Of a stretch of DNA of 64,000 nucleotides, positions 7,974 through 15,503 are shown piece after piece (position 1 is the stretch's first letter; each line of letters begins with the position of its first letter). Source of the stretch: Comamonas koreensis. GTDB lineage: Bacteria > Pseudomonadota > Gammaproteobacteria > Burkholderiales > Burkholderiaceae_C. A program made the translations under genes and the position numbers. Under the pieces are notes generated by a model. The model was not told where the DNA came from. It ran no database searches and worked only from the letters and a program-made list of their open reading frames with translations. Location: assembly GCF_014076495.1 (NCBI RefSeq), contig NZ_CP043575.1, positions 1,426,001-1,490,000 on the forward strand. The letters run 5' to 3'.

Positions 7974-10288
7974 GCTACACCGTGGCGGTGCGCGCCTTGT
8001 GCGAGTTCACCGCCCGCGCGGGCGACCTGGATTTGCGCTTTACGCCTGCGCCATCGGCGCTTGAAGGCATCGAAGGCCATGGCCTGGTGCGTGCCCGCCG
8101 GGGCGCCGGCTATGAGGCAGAACTGCGCCTGGCAGGCAGCTTTGAAGACCTGCAGGTACGCGGCCGCGCCGATGGCTTTGACCCGGCTCTGGGTCAGCTC
8201 GAGGAAATCAAGACCTACCGGGGCCAGATCGACAGCGTGCGCGACAACCACCGCGCCTTGCACTGGGCGCAGGCCAAGGTCTACGGCCACCTGCTGTGCC
8301 TGGAGCGGGGCCTGCCCCGCTTGAAGGTGGCGCTGGTCTACTTCAACGTCGGCACGCAGCAGGAGACGGTTCTGGCCGAGCCGTACAGCGCCGCCGAGCT
8401 GCAGGCGTTTTTTGAGCAGCAATGCCGCTTGTTTTTGGACTGGGCGCGCAGCGAGGCCGCGCACCGCAGCGCGCGGGATGCGGCGCTGGCGGCGCTGCGC
8501 TTTCCGTTTGCGCAGTTCCGCACCGGGCAGCGGGCGCTGTCGGTGGCGGTGTACCGCACGGCCCAGGCGGGCTTGCAGGCGGGCGGCGGCAGCTGTTTGA
8601 TGGCGCAGGCGCCCACCGGCATTGGCAAGACCGTGGCCACCATCTTCCCCATGCTCAAGGCCAGTGCGCAAGAGGGGTTGGACAAGCTGTTTTTTCTGAC
8701 CGCCAAGACCACAGGCCACCGGCTGGCCTTGCATGCGCTGGGCCTGTTGCAGACGGCGCTGCAGGGCCAGACGGGCGCGGTGCCGCTGCGCGTGGTCGAC
8801 CTGCAGGCGCGCGACAAAAGCTGCGAGCACCCGGACAAGGCCTGCCATGGCGAATCCTGCCCGCTGGCCCAGGGCTTTTACGACCGCCTGCCCGCCGCCC
8901 GCGCCCAGGCCCTGGCGCAAGAGCCGATGCTGACGCCCGACAAGGTACGTACGCTGGCGCTGCAGCACCAGGTCTGCCCCTATTACCTGACCCAGGAGCT
9001 GGCGCGCTGGAGCGATGTGGTTGTGGGCGACTACCACTACTTTTACGACAGCGCCGCGATGCTGTATGCGCTGACCCAGGCCCACCAGTGGAAGGTGGGC
9101 GTGCTGGTGGACGAGGCCCACAACCTGCTCGAACGCGCGCGCCGCATGTACACGGCCGAGCTGCCGCAGCACACCTTGGCGGCGGCGCGCAAGGCGGCGG
9201 CCGGCCCGGTCAAGAAATCGCTGGATGCCTTGAACCGGCAATGGAACGCGCTGAACAAGGCCCAGCACGAGGGCGGGCAGGACTACCAGGTCTACGCCGA
9301 GCTGCCGCCCGGCCTGCTGGGTGCCGTGCAGCGCGCCGTGGCGGCCATTGCCCAGGCCCAAGGCGACAGCCCCATGCTGCCGGGCGACGCGGTGCTGGGC
9401 TTTTACCTGGAGGCGCTGTCCTGGCTGAACCTGGCCGAGCAGCTGGGGCCGCATGCGCTGTTTGATATCAGCCTATGGGGCAGTGCATCTGCCGGCCGGC
9501 GGGGGCCGATGTCCACGCTCTGCATCCGCAATGTCGTGCCCGCGCCGCACCTGGCCGCGCGCCATAGCGCCGCCTGCGCCACGGTGCTGTTCTCCGGCAC
9601 CCTGGGGCCGCAGGCCTTCTACCAGGATCTTCTGGGCCTGCCACCTGCCACGCAGTGGGTCGATGTGCCCTCGCCCTTCCTGGCCGCACAGTTGCAGGTG
9701 CAGATTGCGGGCCATATCTCCACCCGCTACCAGGACCGGGCGCAGTCGCTCGTGCCGATTGCCGAAGTGGTGGCGGCGCAGTTTGCCCGCCAGCCGGGCA
9801 ACTACCTGTGCTTTTTCAGCAGCTTTGATTATTTGCAGCGCGCGGCCGAATGCATGCAGCGCCTGCAGCCGCAGCTGCCGCTGTTCTGCCAGACCTCGGC
9901 CATGGACGATGCCGGGCGCGCCGCCTTTTTGGCGCGCTTTGACGAGGCCGGGCAGGGCATTGGCCTGGCCGTGCTGGGCGGGGCGTTTTCAGAAGGGGTG
10001 GACTTGCCGGGCAACCGGCTGATAGGCGCCTTTATTGCCACCCTGGGCCTGCCCCAGGTCAACCCCATCAACACGCATATGCAGCAGGCCATGGCCCAGC
10101 GCTTTGGCGCTGCCAAGGCCTATGACTACACCTACCTCTACCCGGGGCTGCGCAAGGTGGTGCAGGCGGCTGGGCGGGTGATTCGCAGTGAGGATGACCG
10201 GGGCGTGGTGGTGCTGATCGACGACCGCTTTCACCGCGCCCAGGTGCGCGCGCTGCTGCCTAGCTGGTGGCAGCCGCAACGGTGGTAG
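7970..10288 (+). CDS. Fe-S XPD/DinG-like DNA helicase with N-terminal nuclease-like domain
   Basis: A 772-residue SF2 helicase. Walker A is APTGIGKT (about residue 217) and Walker B/DEAH is VLVDEAHNLLERA (about 380). Between them, four Cys in CEHPDKACHGESC and VCPYYL (about 284-336) fit the XPD/DinG Fe-S cluster. The C-terminal half holds GNYLCFFSSFDYL and the motif VI region QAAGRVIRSEDD. The first ~150 residues are unlike DinG. ADGFDPALGQLEEIKTY followed by HWAQAKVYGHLL gives a D...ExK...Q pattern of Cas4/RecB-type PD-(D/E)XK nucleases, so this may be a nuclease-helicase. The ATG at 7970 overlaps the fan1 stop. Likely works with FAN1 on damaged DNA; the pair looks SOS-controlled. Confidence 0.87.
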   Translation: MSYTVAVRALCEFTARAGDLDLRFTPAPSALEGIEGHGLVRARRGAGYEAELRLAGSFEDLQVRGRADGFDPALGQLEEIKTYRGQIDSVRDNHRALHWAQAKVYGHLLCLERGLPRLKVALVYFNVGTQQETVLAEPYSAAELQAFFEQQCRLFLDWARSEAAHRSARDAALAALRFPFAQFRTGQRALSVAVYRTAQAGLQAGGGSCLMAQAPTGIGKTVATIFPMLKASAQEGLDKLFFLTAKTTGHRLALHALGLLQTALQGQTGAVPLRVVDLQARDKSCEHPDKACHGESCPLAQGFYDRLPAARAQALAQEPMLTPDKVRTLALQHQVCPYYLTQELARWSDVVVGDYHYFYDSAAMLYALTQAHQWKVGVLVDEAHNLLERARRMYTAELPQHTLAAARKAAAGPVKKSLDALNRQWNALNKAQHEGGQDYQVYAELPPGLLGAVQRAVAAIAQAQGDSPMLPGDAVLGFYLEALSWLNLAEQLGPHALFDISLWGSASAGRRGPMSTLCIRNVVPAPHLAARHSAACATVLFSGTLGPQAFYQDLLGLPPATQWVDVPSPFLAAQLQVQIAGHISTRYQDRAQSLVPIAEVVAAQFARQPGNYLCFFSSFDYLQRAAECMQRLQPQLPLFCQTSAMDDAGRAAFLARFDEAGQGIGLAVLGGAFSEGVDLPGNRLIGAFIATLGLPQVNPINTHMQQAMAQRFGAAKAYDYTYLYPGLRKVVQAAGRVIRSEDDRGVVVLIDDRFHRAQVRALLPSWWQPQRW

Positions 10289-10319
10289 ATTGGGGTTTCT
10301 CAGAGGAGAGCAGGGGTTT

Positions 10320-12515
10320 ATGTACCAAATTTCCCATAGCATCAAACGCTGTAAGAAAATAGCTGCCTCTATGCCGATCCAAGCCTTTTCTCTCTCGCCC
10401 CTGCGCCCTGTGGCCGGGGCCGCTGCGCTGCTGTGCGCCCTGTCCGCCGCCGCGCAGACCGCACCAGCAACCCCCTCCACCGCTGAAACCCCCGCTGCCG
10501 AAGCCACCTTGCCGACCGTGTCGGTGCGCTCGGCCGTTGGCACGGCCGATCTGCTGCAACTGCCGGCATCGGCCAATGTGGTGGAGGGCAGCGAGCTGCA
10601 GGATCGGCAGATGCAGGTCAACCTGTCCGAAGCGCTGGGCAGCGTGCCGGGCCTGACGCTGAACAACCGTAACAACTACGCCCAGGACTTGCAGCTAAGC
10701 GTGCGCGGCTATGGCGCGCGCTCCACCTTTGGTGTGCGCGGCGTGCGCCTGTATGTCGACGGCATCCCCGCGACCATGCCCGATGGCCAGGGCCAGACCT
10801 CGAATGTCGATATCTCCAGTCTGGAGCGGGTGGAGGTGCTGCGCGGCCCGTATTCGGCGCTGTACGGCAATGCCTCGGGCGGTGTGCTGAGCTTTTACAC
10901 CGAAGACCCGCAGGGCCCGCTGAAGCTGGAGACCGGCGTGAGCGTGGGCAGCGATGGCCAGCAGCGCTACAGCCTGAAGGCAAGCGGCCAGACCGATGGC
11001 GGCATGGGCTATGTGCTGAGCACCAGCCGCTTTATGACCGATGGCTACCGCGAGCACAGCGCCGCCGACCGCAACCTGCTCAATGCCAAGCTGGTGATTC
11101 CGCTGGCGCATGACGACAAGCTGACCCTGGTGGCCAACCACACCCGGGGCGATGCGCAGGACCCGCAGGGCCTGACCATGGCGCAGTGGCAGGCCGATCC
11201 GCGCCAGGCCAGCAGCGTGGCCGAGCAGTACAACACGCGCAAATCGCTGGAGCAGCAGCAGCTGGGCGCCACCTATGACCTGCGCATCAATGCCCAGCAA
11301 AGCCTGAGCCTGTCGGCCTACTACGGCCACCGCAGCATGCTGCAGTACCAGTCCATCCCCAAGGCGCCGCAGCTGGCGCCGGGCCATGCCGGCGGCGTGA
11401 TCGACATGGCGCGCGACTATGCCGGCGCCCGCCTGGTCTGGGTGGGCGAGTTCGACACCATCGTGCCGCTGCAGCTAAGCGCAGGGCTGGATCTGCAGCA
11501 GATGACCGAAAACCGCCAGGGCTACGAAAACTTTGTCGGCGGCACCTATGGGGTGCGCGGCCAGCTGCGACGGGATGAGAAAAACAAGGTCAGCAGCACC
11601 GACCCCTTTGTGCAGGCGCGCTGGCAACTGGCCCCGCGCTGGAGCCTGGACACCGGCCTGCGCTACAGCCGCGTGCGCTTCAGCTCGGACGACTACTACA
11701 TCACCCCCGGCAATGGCGATGACAGTGGCAGCAGCCGCCACAGCAAGCTGCTGCCTGTTGCCTCGCTCTCCTACCAGCTCAGCCCGCAGCAGACGGTTTA
11801 CGCCAGCGTGGGGCGCGGGTTTGAGACGCCCAGCATCACCGAGATGTCCTACCGCAACAGCGGCTCGGGCCTGAACACCGATCTGCGGCCCACCAGCAGC
11901 ACGCAGTGGGAGCTGGGCTACCGCCAGCAGCTGCGTGGCGATGCGCTGCGCGGGCTCTGGAGCGCGGCACTGTTCCAGTCGCACAGCAGTGACGAGATCG
12001 TGACCGACCAAAGCGCTGGCGGCCGCACCACCTACCGCAATGCTGGCAAGACCCGGCGCCAGGGCCTGGAGCTGTCGGCCCAGCTGGATTTGATGCGCGA
12101 CTGGCAGCTGCGCGCCGCCTACACCTGGCTGGATGCCCGCTTTCGCGAGGATTCGGGCAGCGGCATCGCCGGCCAGCGCCTGCCCGGCCTGGCACGCCAC
12201 AACGCCTACCTGGGCGCTGACTGGCACTTTGCCCCGACCTGGACCGTCGGCATGGGTGTGCAGGCCAGCTCCAATGTGCAGGCCAACGATGCCAACACCC
12301 AGGCCGCCCCGGGCTACGCCACCACCGCCCTCAGCCTGGGCTACCGCGCACAGATCGCCCCGCGCTGGACCTTGGCCGCCTTTGCGCGGGTCAACAATGT
12401 GTTCGACAAGAACTACATCGGCTCGGTCATCGTCAATGACGGCAACCAGCGCTATTTTGAAAGCGCGATGGGGCGTAACTGGGCCAGCGGCGTTAACGTC
12501 ACTTACCAGTTTTAA
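10320..12515 (+). CDS. TonB-dependent outer-membrane receptor (FecA/COG4772-like)
   Basis: An outer-membrane active transporter, probably for a ferric chelate, 731 residues from the chosen start. A signal peptide (LRPVAGAAALLCALSAAAQ) is followed by the plug: LPTVSVRSAVGT as TonB-box region, NVVEGSELQDRQMQVNLSEA, SVRGYGARSTFGVRGVRLYVDGIP, and LERVEVLRGPYSALYGNASGG. A 22-strand barrel ends in GVNVTYQF with terminal Phe. ATG 10320 has AGGAG upstream; ATG 10371 would also give a signal peptide but lacks a ribosome site. It begins 32 bp after the helicase stop, so co-transcription is possible though functionally unrelated. No Fur box was found next to it; the substrate is unknown. Confidence 0.88.
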   Translation: MYQISHSIKRCKKIAASMPIQAFSLSPLRPVAGAAALLCALSAAAQTAPATPSTAETPAAEATLPTVSVRSAVGTADLLQLPASANVVEGSELQDRQMQVNLSEALGSVPGLTLNNRNNYAQDLQLSVRGYGARSTFGVRGVRLYVDGIPATMPDGQGQTSNVDISSLERVEVLRGPYSALYGNASGGVLSFYTEDPQGPLKLETGVSVGSDGQQRYSLKASGQTDGGMGYVLSTSRFMTDGYREHSAADRNLLNAKLVIPLAHDDKLTLVANHTRGDAQDPQGLTMAQWQADPRQASSVAEQYNTRKSLEQQQLGATYDLRINAQQSLSLSAYYGHRSMLQYQSIPKAPQLAPGHAGGVIDMARDYAGARLVWVGEFDTIVPLQLSAGLDLQQMTENRQGYENFVGGTYGVRGQLRRDEKNKVSSTDPFVQARWQLAPRWSLDTGLRYSRVRFSSDDYYITPGNGDDSGSSRHSKLLPVASLSYQLSPQQTVYASVGRGFETPSITEMSYRNSGSGLNTDLRPTSSTQWELGYRQQLRGDALRGLWSAALFQSHSSDEIVTDQSAGGRTTYRNAGKTRRQGLELSAQLDLMRDWQLRAAYTWLDARFREDSGSGIAGQRLPGLARHNAYLGADWHFAPTWTVGMGVQASSNVQANDANTQAAPGYATTALSLGYRAQIAPRWTLAAFARVNNVFDKNYIGSVIVNDGNQRYFESAMGRNWASGVNVTYQF

Positions 12516-12549
12516 GCCCTTACCACCGCCCTCGCACCCCGGGATGCTT

Positions 12550-12672
12550 AGGGCCGCTAACACGACCCAGCAAACCAAAGGTTTGCGGTTGAGACTAGGC
12601 GCCAGGCCGCAGACAGTACAGTAGTACGGCAAGGCTTGGCAACGACGTATCAAGGGTTGTGTTAACGGCCCT
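12550..12672. ncRNA. Candidate structured RNA or structured repeat
   Basis: A 123-bp element bounded by a near-perfect 14-bp inverted repeat, AGGGCCGCTAACAC (12550-12563) and GTGTTAACGGCCCT (12659-12672), with one C/T difference that still allows an A-C or bulged position. Inside are a CAAACC-AAA-GGTTTG hairpin and a second arm in which GCCAGGCC pairs with GGCTTGGC (one G-U) around a GTAC-AGTA-GTAC tip. The result is a closed, multi-branched fold. No ORF and no T-run. It could be an RNA, or a DNA-level repeat such as a MITE. The rest of the gap to 12878 holds no gene and presumably the DUF2760 promoter. Confidence 0.45.
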
Positions 12673-12878
12673 TATCCACAGCTTGCTGGTGCATCGCACG
12701 GGGGCATAAGGCCAGCCGGTAAAATCCCCGGTATTGCGGGCTGGCCGCCAGCTATAGCGGCTGTCCCCAGCGCCTGCCGCAAACCCCCATTTTTTAAAAC
12801 CACCCGCCTGCGCTCTGCAGCTGCCCCGGCCCTGGCCCCGCAGCCCCCGCGCCCTGGCGGGTGTCTGTTGGTGCCTCC

Positions 12879-13553
12879 ATGAACAACACCCCCCCATCTT
12901 TTTTCAGCCGTATCGCGATCGCGATCGGCAGCTTTTTCGCCATTTTGGGCAATGGCCGCCTGGCGGCTGATGTGCAGCGCGTGCGTGGCGGTGAGCGCCT
13001 GGCGGCCGATGTGCCGCCGCAGGAAGTGCGCGTCGAAGTGCCGGTCGAGAAGATTGTTGAAGTCCGCATCGAGGTGCCGGTCGAGAAAATCGTCGAGAAG
13101 ACCGTAGAGAAGCGGGTCGAAGTACCGGTGGAAAAGCTGGTCGAGAAAGTGGTCGAAAAGACCGTGCAACTGCCCACCGAGACCGCTGCCCTGCAGCTGC
13201 TGGGCCTGCTCCAGCGCGAAGCCCGCTTTGTCGACTTTATCCAGGAAGACGTGGCGCCCTACACCGATGCCGAGATTGGCGCGGCCGCCCGCGTGGTGCA
13301 TGAAGGCTGCCGCAAGGTGCTGCGCGAGCATTTTGCGCTTGCCCCTGTGCGTACCGAGGCCGAAGGCAGCCGCATCACCTTGCAGGCCGGCTTTGATGCC
13401 GCAGCCGTGCGCCTGACCGGCCATGTGGTGGGCCAGGCCCCGTTCACCGGCACCCTGGGCCACCGGGGCTGGCAGGTGACGGAGGTCAAGCTGCCCCAGC
13501 TGACCGACACGGCAGCCGCCAAGGTGCTGGCCCAGGCCGAGGTGGAGCTCTAA
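12879..13553 (+). CDS. DUF2760 protein with PVEK repeats
   Basis: A 224-residue protein. After a hydrophobic N-terminal segment (FFSRIAIAIGSFFAILGNG, a likely membrane anchor) comes an unusual repeat (about residues 50-98) built of VEVPVEKIVE units, with Val/Glu/Lys alternation that should be extended or coiled. The C-terminal half (LQLLGLLQREARFVDFIQED, then VVHEGCRKVL and GWQVTEVKLPQL) is the DUF2760 domain. The ATG at 12879 begins MNNTPPSFF. The stop is 3 bp before the Hsp70 start, so the two are surely one operon. DUF2760 is commonly next to this Hsp70 family; it may act as a membrane-linked partner, but that is inference. Confidence 0.85.
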   Translation: MNNTPPSFFSRIAIAIGSFFAILGNGRLAADVQRVRGGERLAADVPPQEVRVEVPVEKIVEVRIEVPVEKIVEKTVEKRVEVPVEKLVEKVVEKTVQLPTETAALQLLGLLQREARFVDFIQEDVAPYTDAEIGAAARVVHEGCRKVLREHFALAPVRTEAEGSRITLQAGFDAAAVRLTGHVVGQAPFTGTLGHRGWQVTEVKLPQLTDTAAAKVLAQAEVEL

Positions 13554-13556
13554 ACC

Positions 13557-15413
13557 ATGCAAGCACCTGCCCAATTCAGCATCGGTATCGACCTGGGGAC
13601 CACGCACTGCGCGCTGTCCTATGTGGACAAGAGCGCCAGCGATGGCGAACACCTGGTCCAGCATGTGCTGGCCATCCCCCAGCTCACGGCGCCCGCCAGC
13701 ATCGAGGCGCGGCCCTTGCTGCCGTCGTTTTTGTACCTGCCCCATGAGAGCGAGCTGAGCGCCGCCGACATGGCGTTGCCCTGGGGCGCGCAGCAGGATT
13801 TTGTCGTCGGCGAGTTTGCCCGCGCACGCGGCGCGGCGACGCCGATCCGCCTGGTCTCCAGCGCCAAAAGCTGGCTGTGCCACCCCGGTGTGGACCGCCG
13901 CAGCCCGCTACTACCAGCCGATGCCCCGGCCGAGGTGCACCGCGTATCGCCGCTGACGGCCTCGATCCGCTACCTGTCGCACCTGCGCTGGGCCTGGGAG
14001 CAGGCCCATCCCGAGGCGCCGTTTGATGCGCAGGACATCACCGTCACCATCCCCGCATCCTTTGACCCGGCCGCGCGCGAGCTGACGGCCGAGGCCTGCA
14101 AGGCGGCCGGCTTCCAGAAGCTCAGCTTGCTCGAAGAGCCGCAAGCGGCGCTCTACAGCTGGATCCAGGCGAGCGGCGGCGACTGGCGCAAGCAGGTGCA
14201 AAGCGGCGATGTGATCCTCGTCGTCGACGTGGGCGGTGGCACCACCGACCTGTCCTTGATTGCGGTACTCGAGCGCGATGGCAACCTGGCCTTGCAGCGC
14301 GTGGCCGTGGGTGAGCACATCCTGCTGGGTGGCGACAACATGGACCTGGCCCTGGCCTACGCCGTGGCGCGAAAGCTGGCGCAAGAAGGCAAGCAGCTCG
14401 ACGCCTGGCAAACCCGCGCACTGGCCCATGGCTGCCGCGCCGCCAAGGAGCAGCTGCTGTCCGATGCGGCGCTGCAATCCGTACCCGTGGTGGTGCCCAG
14501 CCGGGGCAGCAAGCTGATCGGCGGCAGCATCCGCACCGAGGTGACCCGCAGCGAAGTGCTGGCCACCCTGGTCGAAGGCTTCTTCCCGCAAGTGGCCGTC
14601 AGCGACAAGCCCATCAGCCGCGCGCGTGGCGCGCTGACGCAGCTGGGTCTGCCCTATGCGCAAGATGCTGCGGTGACCCGCCACCTGGCCGCCTTCCTGT
14701 CGCGCCAGGCCGGCGTGACCGAGCAGATCGATGGCCTGCAGGGCACCCAGCCCGAAGGCGCCAGCTTTCTGCACCCCACCGCGATCCTGTTCAACGGCGG
14801 CGTGCTCAAGGCGCCACAGATTGAGCAGCGCATCACCGAAGTGCTGAACAGCTGGCTGGCCGCCGAAGGCGCCGCCCCCGCGCGCCTGCTGGACGGCGCC
14901 AACCTGGACCTGGCCGTCGCCCGTGGCGCTGCCTACTACGGCCATGTGCGCGAAGGCCGGGGTGTGCGCATCCGGGGCGGCACCGCGCAGTCCTACTATG
15001 TCGGCGTCGAATCCAACATGCCTGCGATCCCCGGCATGGAGCCCCCTATGTCCGCGCTGTGCCTGGCACCGTTTGGCATGGAAGAGGGCAGCGAGGCAGC
15101 CCTCGACACGCAGGAGTTTGGTCTCGTCGTGGGCGAGCCAGTGCGCATGCGCTTCTTTGGCTCCAGCGTGCGACGCAGCGATGCCGTCGGCACCATGCTC
15201 GACTTCTGGGGCCCCGAGGAGCTGCTGGAGCTGCAGGAGATCGAGCTGAACTTGCCCGCCGAAGGCCGCGCCAATGGCGAGGTCGTGCCCGTCACCCTGC
15301 ATGCCCGCGTGACCGATATCGGCACGCTGGAACTCAACGCCGTGCCCGTGGGCGGCAGCGAGCGCTGGAAGGTGGAGTTTGATGTGCGGGCGCAGGCGGC
15401 GGCGGAGCAGTAA
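13557..15413 (+). CDS. Hsp70-family protein (non-DnaK type)
   Basis: A 618-residue Hsp70 relative. The actin-like ATPase is complete: phosphate-1 loop IGIDLGTTHCALSYVD, phosphate-2 loop VVDVGGGTTDLSLI (about residue 225), adenosine loop ILFNGGVLKAP (about 410). The remaining ~150 residues make a short beta-type substrate domain (LNLPAEGRANGEVVPVTLHA); the DnaK helical lid and C-terminal tail are missing. It is not DnaK or HscA. It follows the DUF2760 gene by 3 bp and is closed by a terminator at 15453. Its probable partner, a second Hsp70 with a long C-terminal extension, is at 40035. Client unknown. Confidence 0.88.
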   Translation: MQAPAQFSIGIDLGTTHCALSYVDKSASDGEHLVQHVLAIPQLTAPASIEARPLLPSFLYLPHESELSAADMALPWGAQQDFVVGEFARARGAATPIRLVSSAKSWLCHPGVDRRSPLLPADAPAEVHRVSPLTASIRYLSHLRWAWEQAHPEAPFDAQDITVTIPASFDPAARELTAEACKAAGFQKLSLLEEPQAALYSWIQASGGDWRKQVQSGDVILVVDVGGGTTDLSLIAVLERDGNLALQRVAVGEHILLGGDNMDLALAYAVARKLAQEGKQLDAWQTRALAHGCRAAKEQLLSDAALQSVPVVVPSRGSKLIGGSIRTEVTRSEVLATLVEGFFPQVAVSDKPISRARGALTQLGLPYAQDAAVTRHLAAFLSRQAGVTEQIDGLQGTQPEGASFLHPTAILFNGGVLKAPQIEQRITEVLNSWLAAEGAAPARLLDGANLDLAVARGAAYYGHVREGRGVRIRGGTAQSYYVGVESNMPAIPGMEPPMSALCLAPFGMEEGSEAALDTQEFGLVVGEPVRMRFFGSSVRRSDAVGTMLDFWGPEELLELQEIELNLPAEGRANGEVVPVTLHARVTDIGTLELNAVPVGGSERWKVEFDVRAQAAAEQ

Positions 15414-15452
15414 ATTGAACTAGGCTGGCCAACGCAGCACCGCCCAAAAAAA

Positions 15453-15477
15453 ATGCCACCAGGAGGTGGCATTTTTG
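15453..15477. terminator. Bidirectional intrinsic terminator
   Basis: ATGCCACC-AGGA-GGTGGCAT with an A-run on the left and a T-run on the right, between the convergent Hsp70 gene and the IPTL-CTERM gene. It can serve both strands. Confidence 0.9.
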
Positions 15478-15503
15478 CGTCTGGCCGCAGCAAGGCAGCG
15501 CGA

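Noticed and set aside
12516..12878. Intrinsic terminator for the TonB receptor gene
   Set aside because: The inverted repeat at 12550/12672 has no following T-run and is too far apart for a classical terminator.
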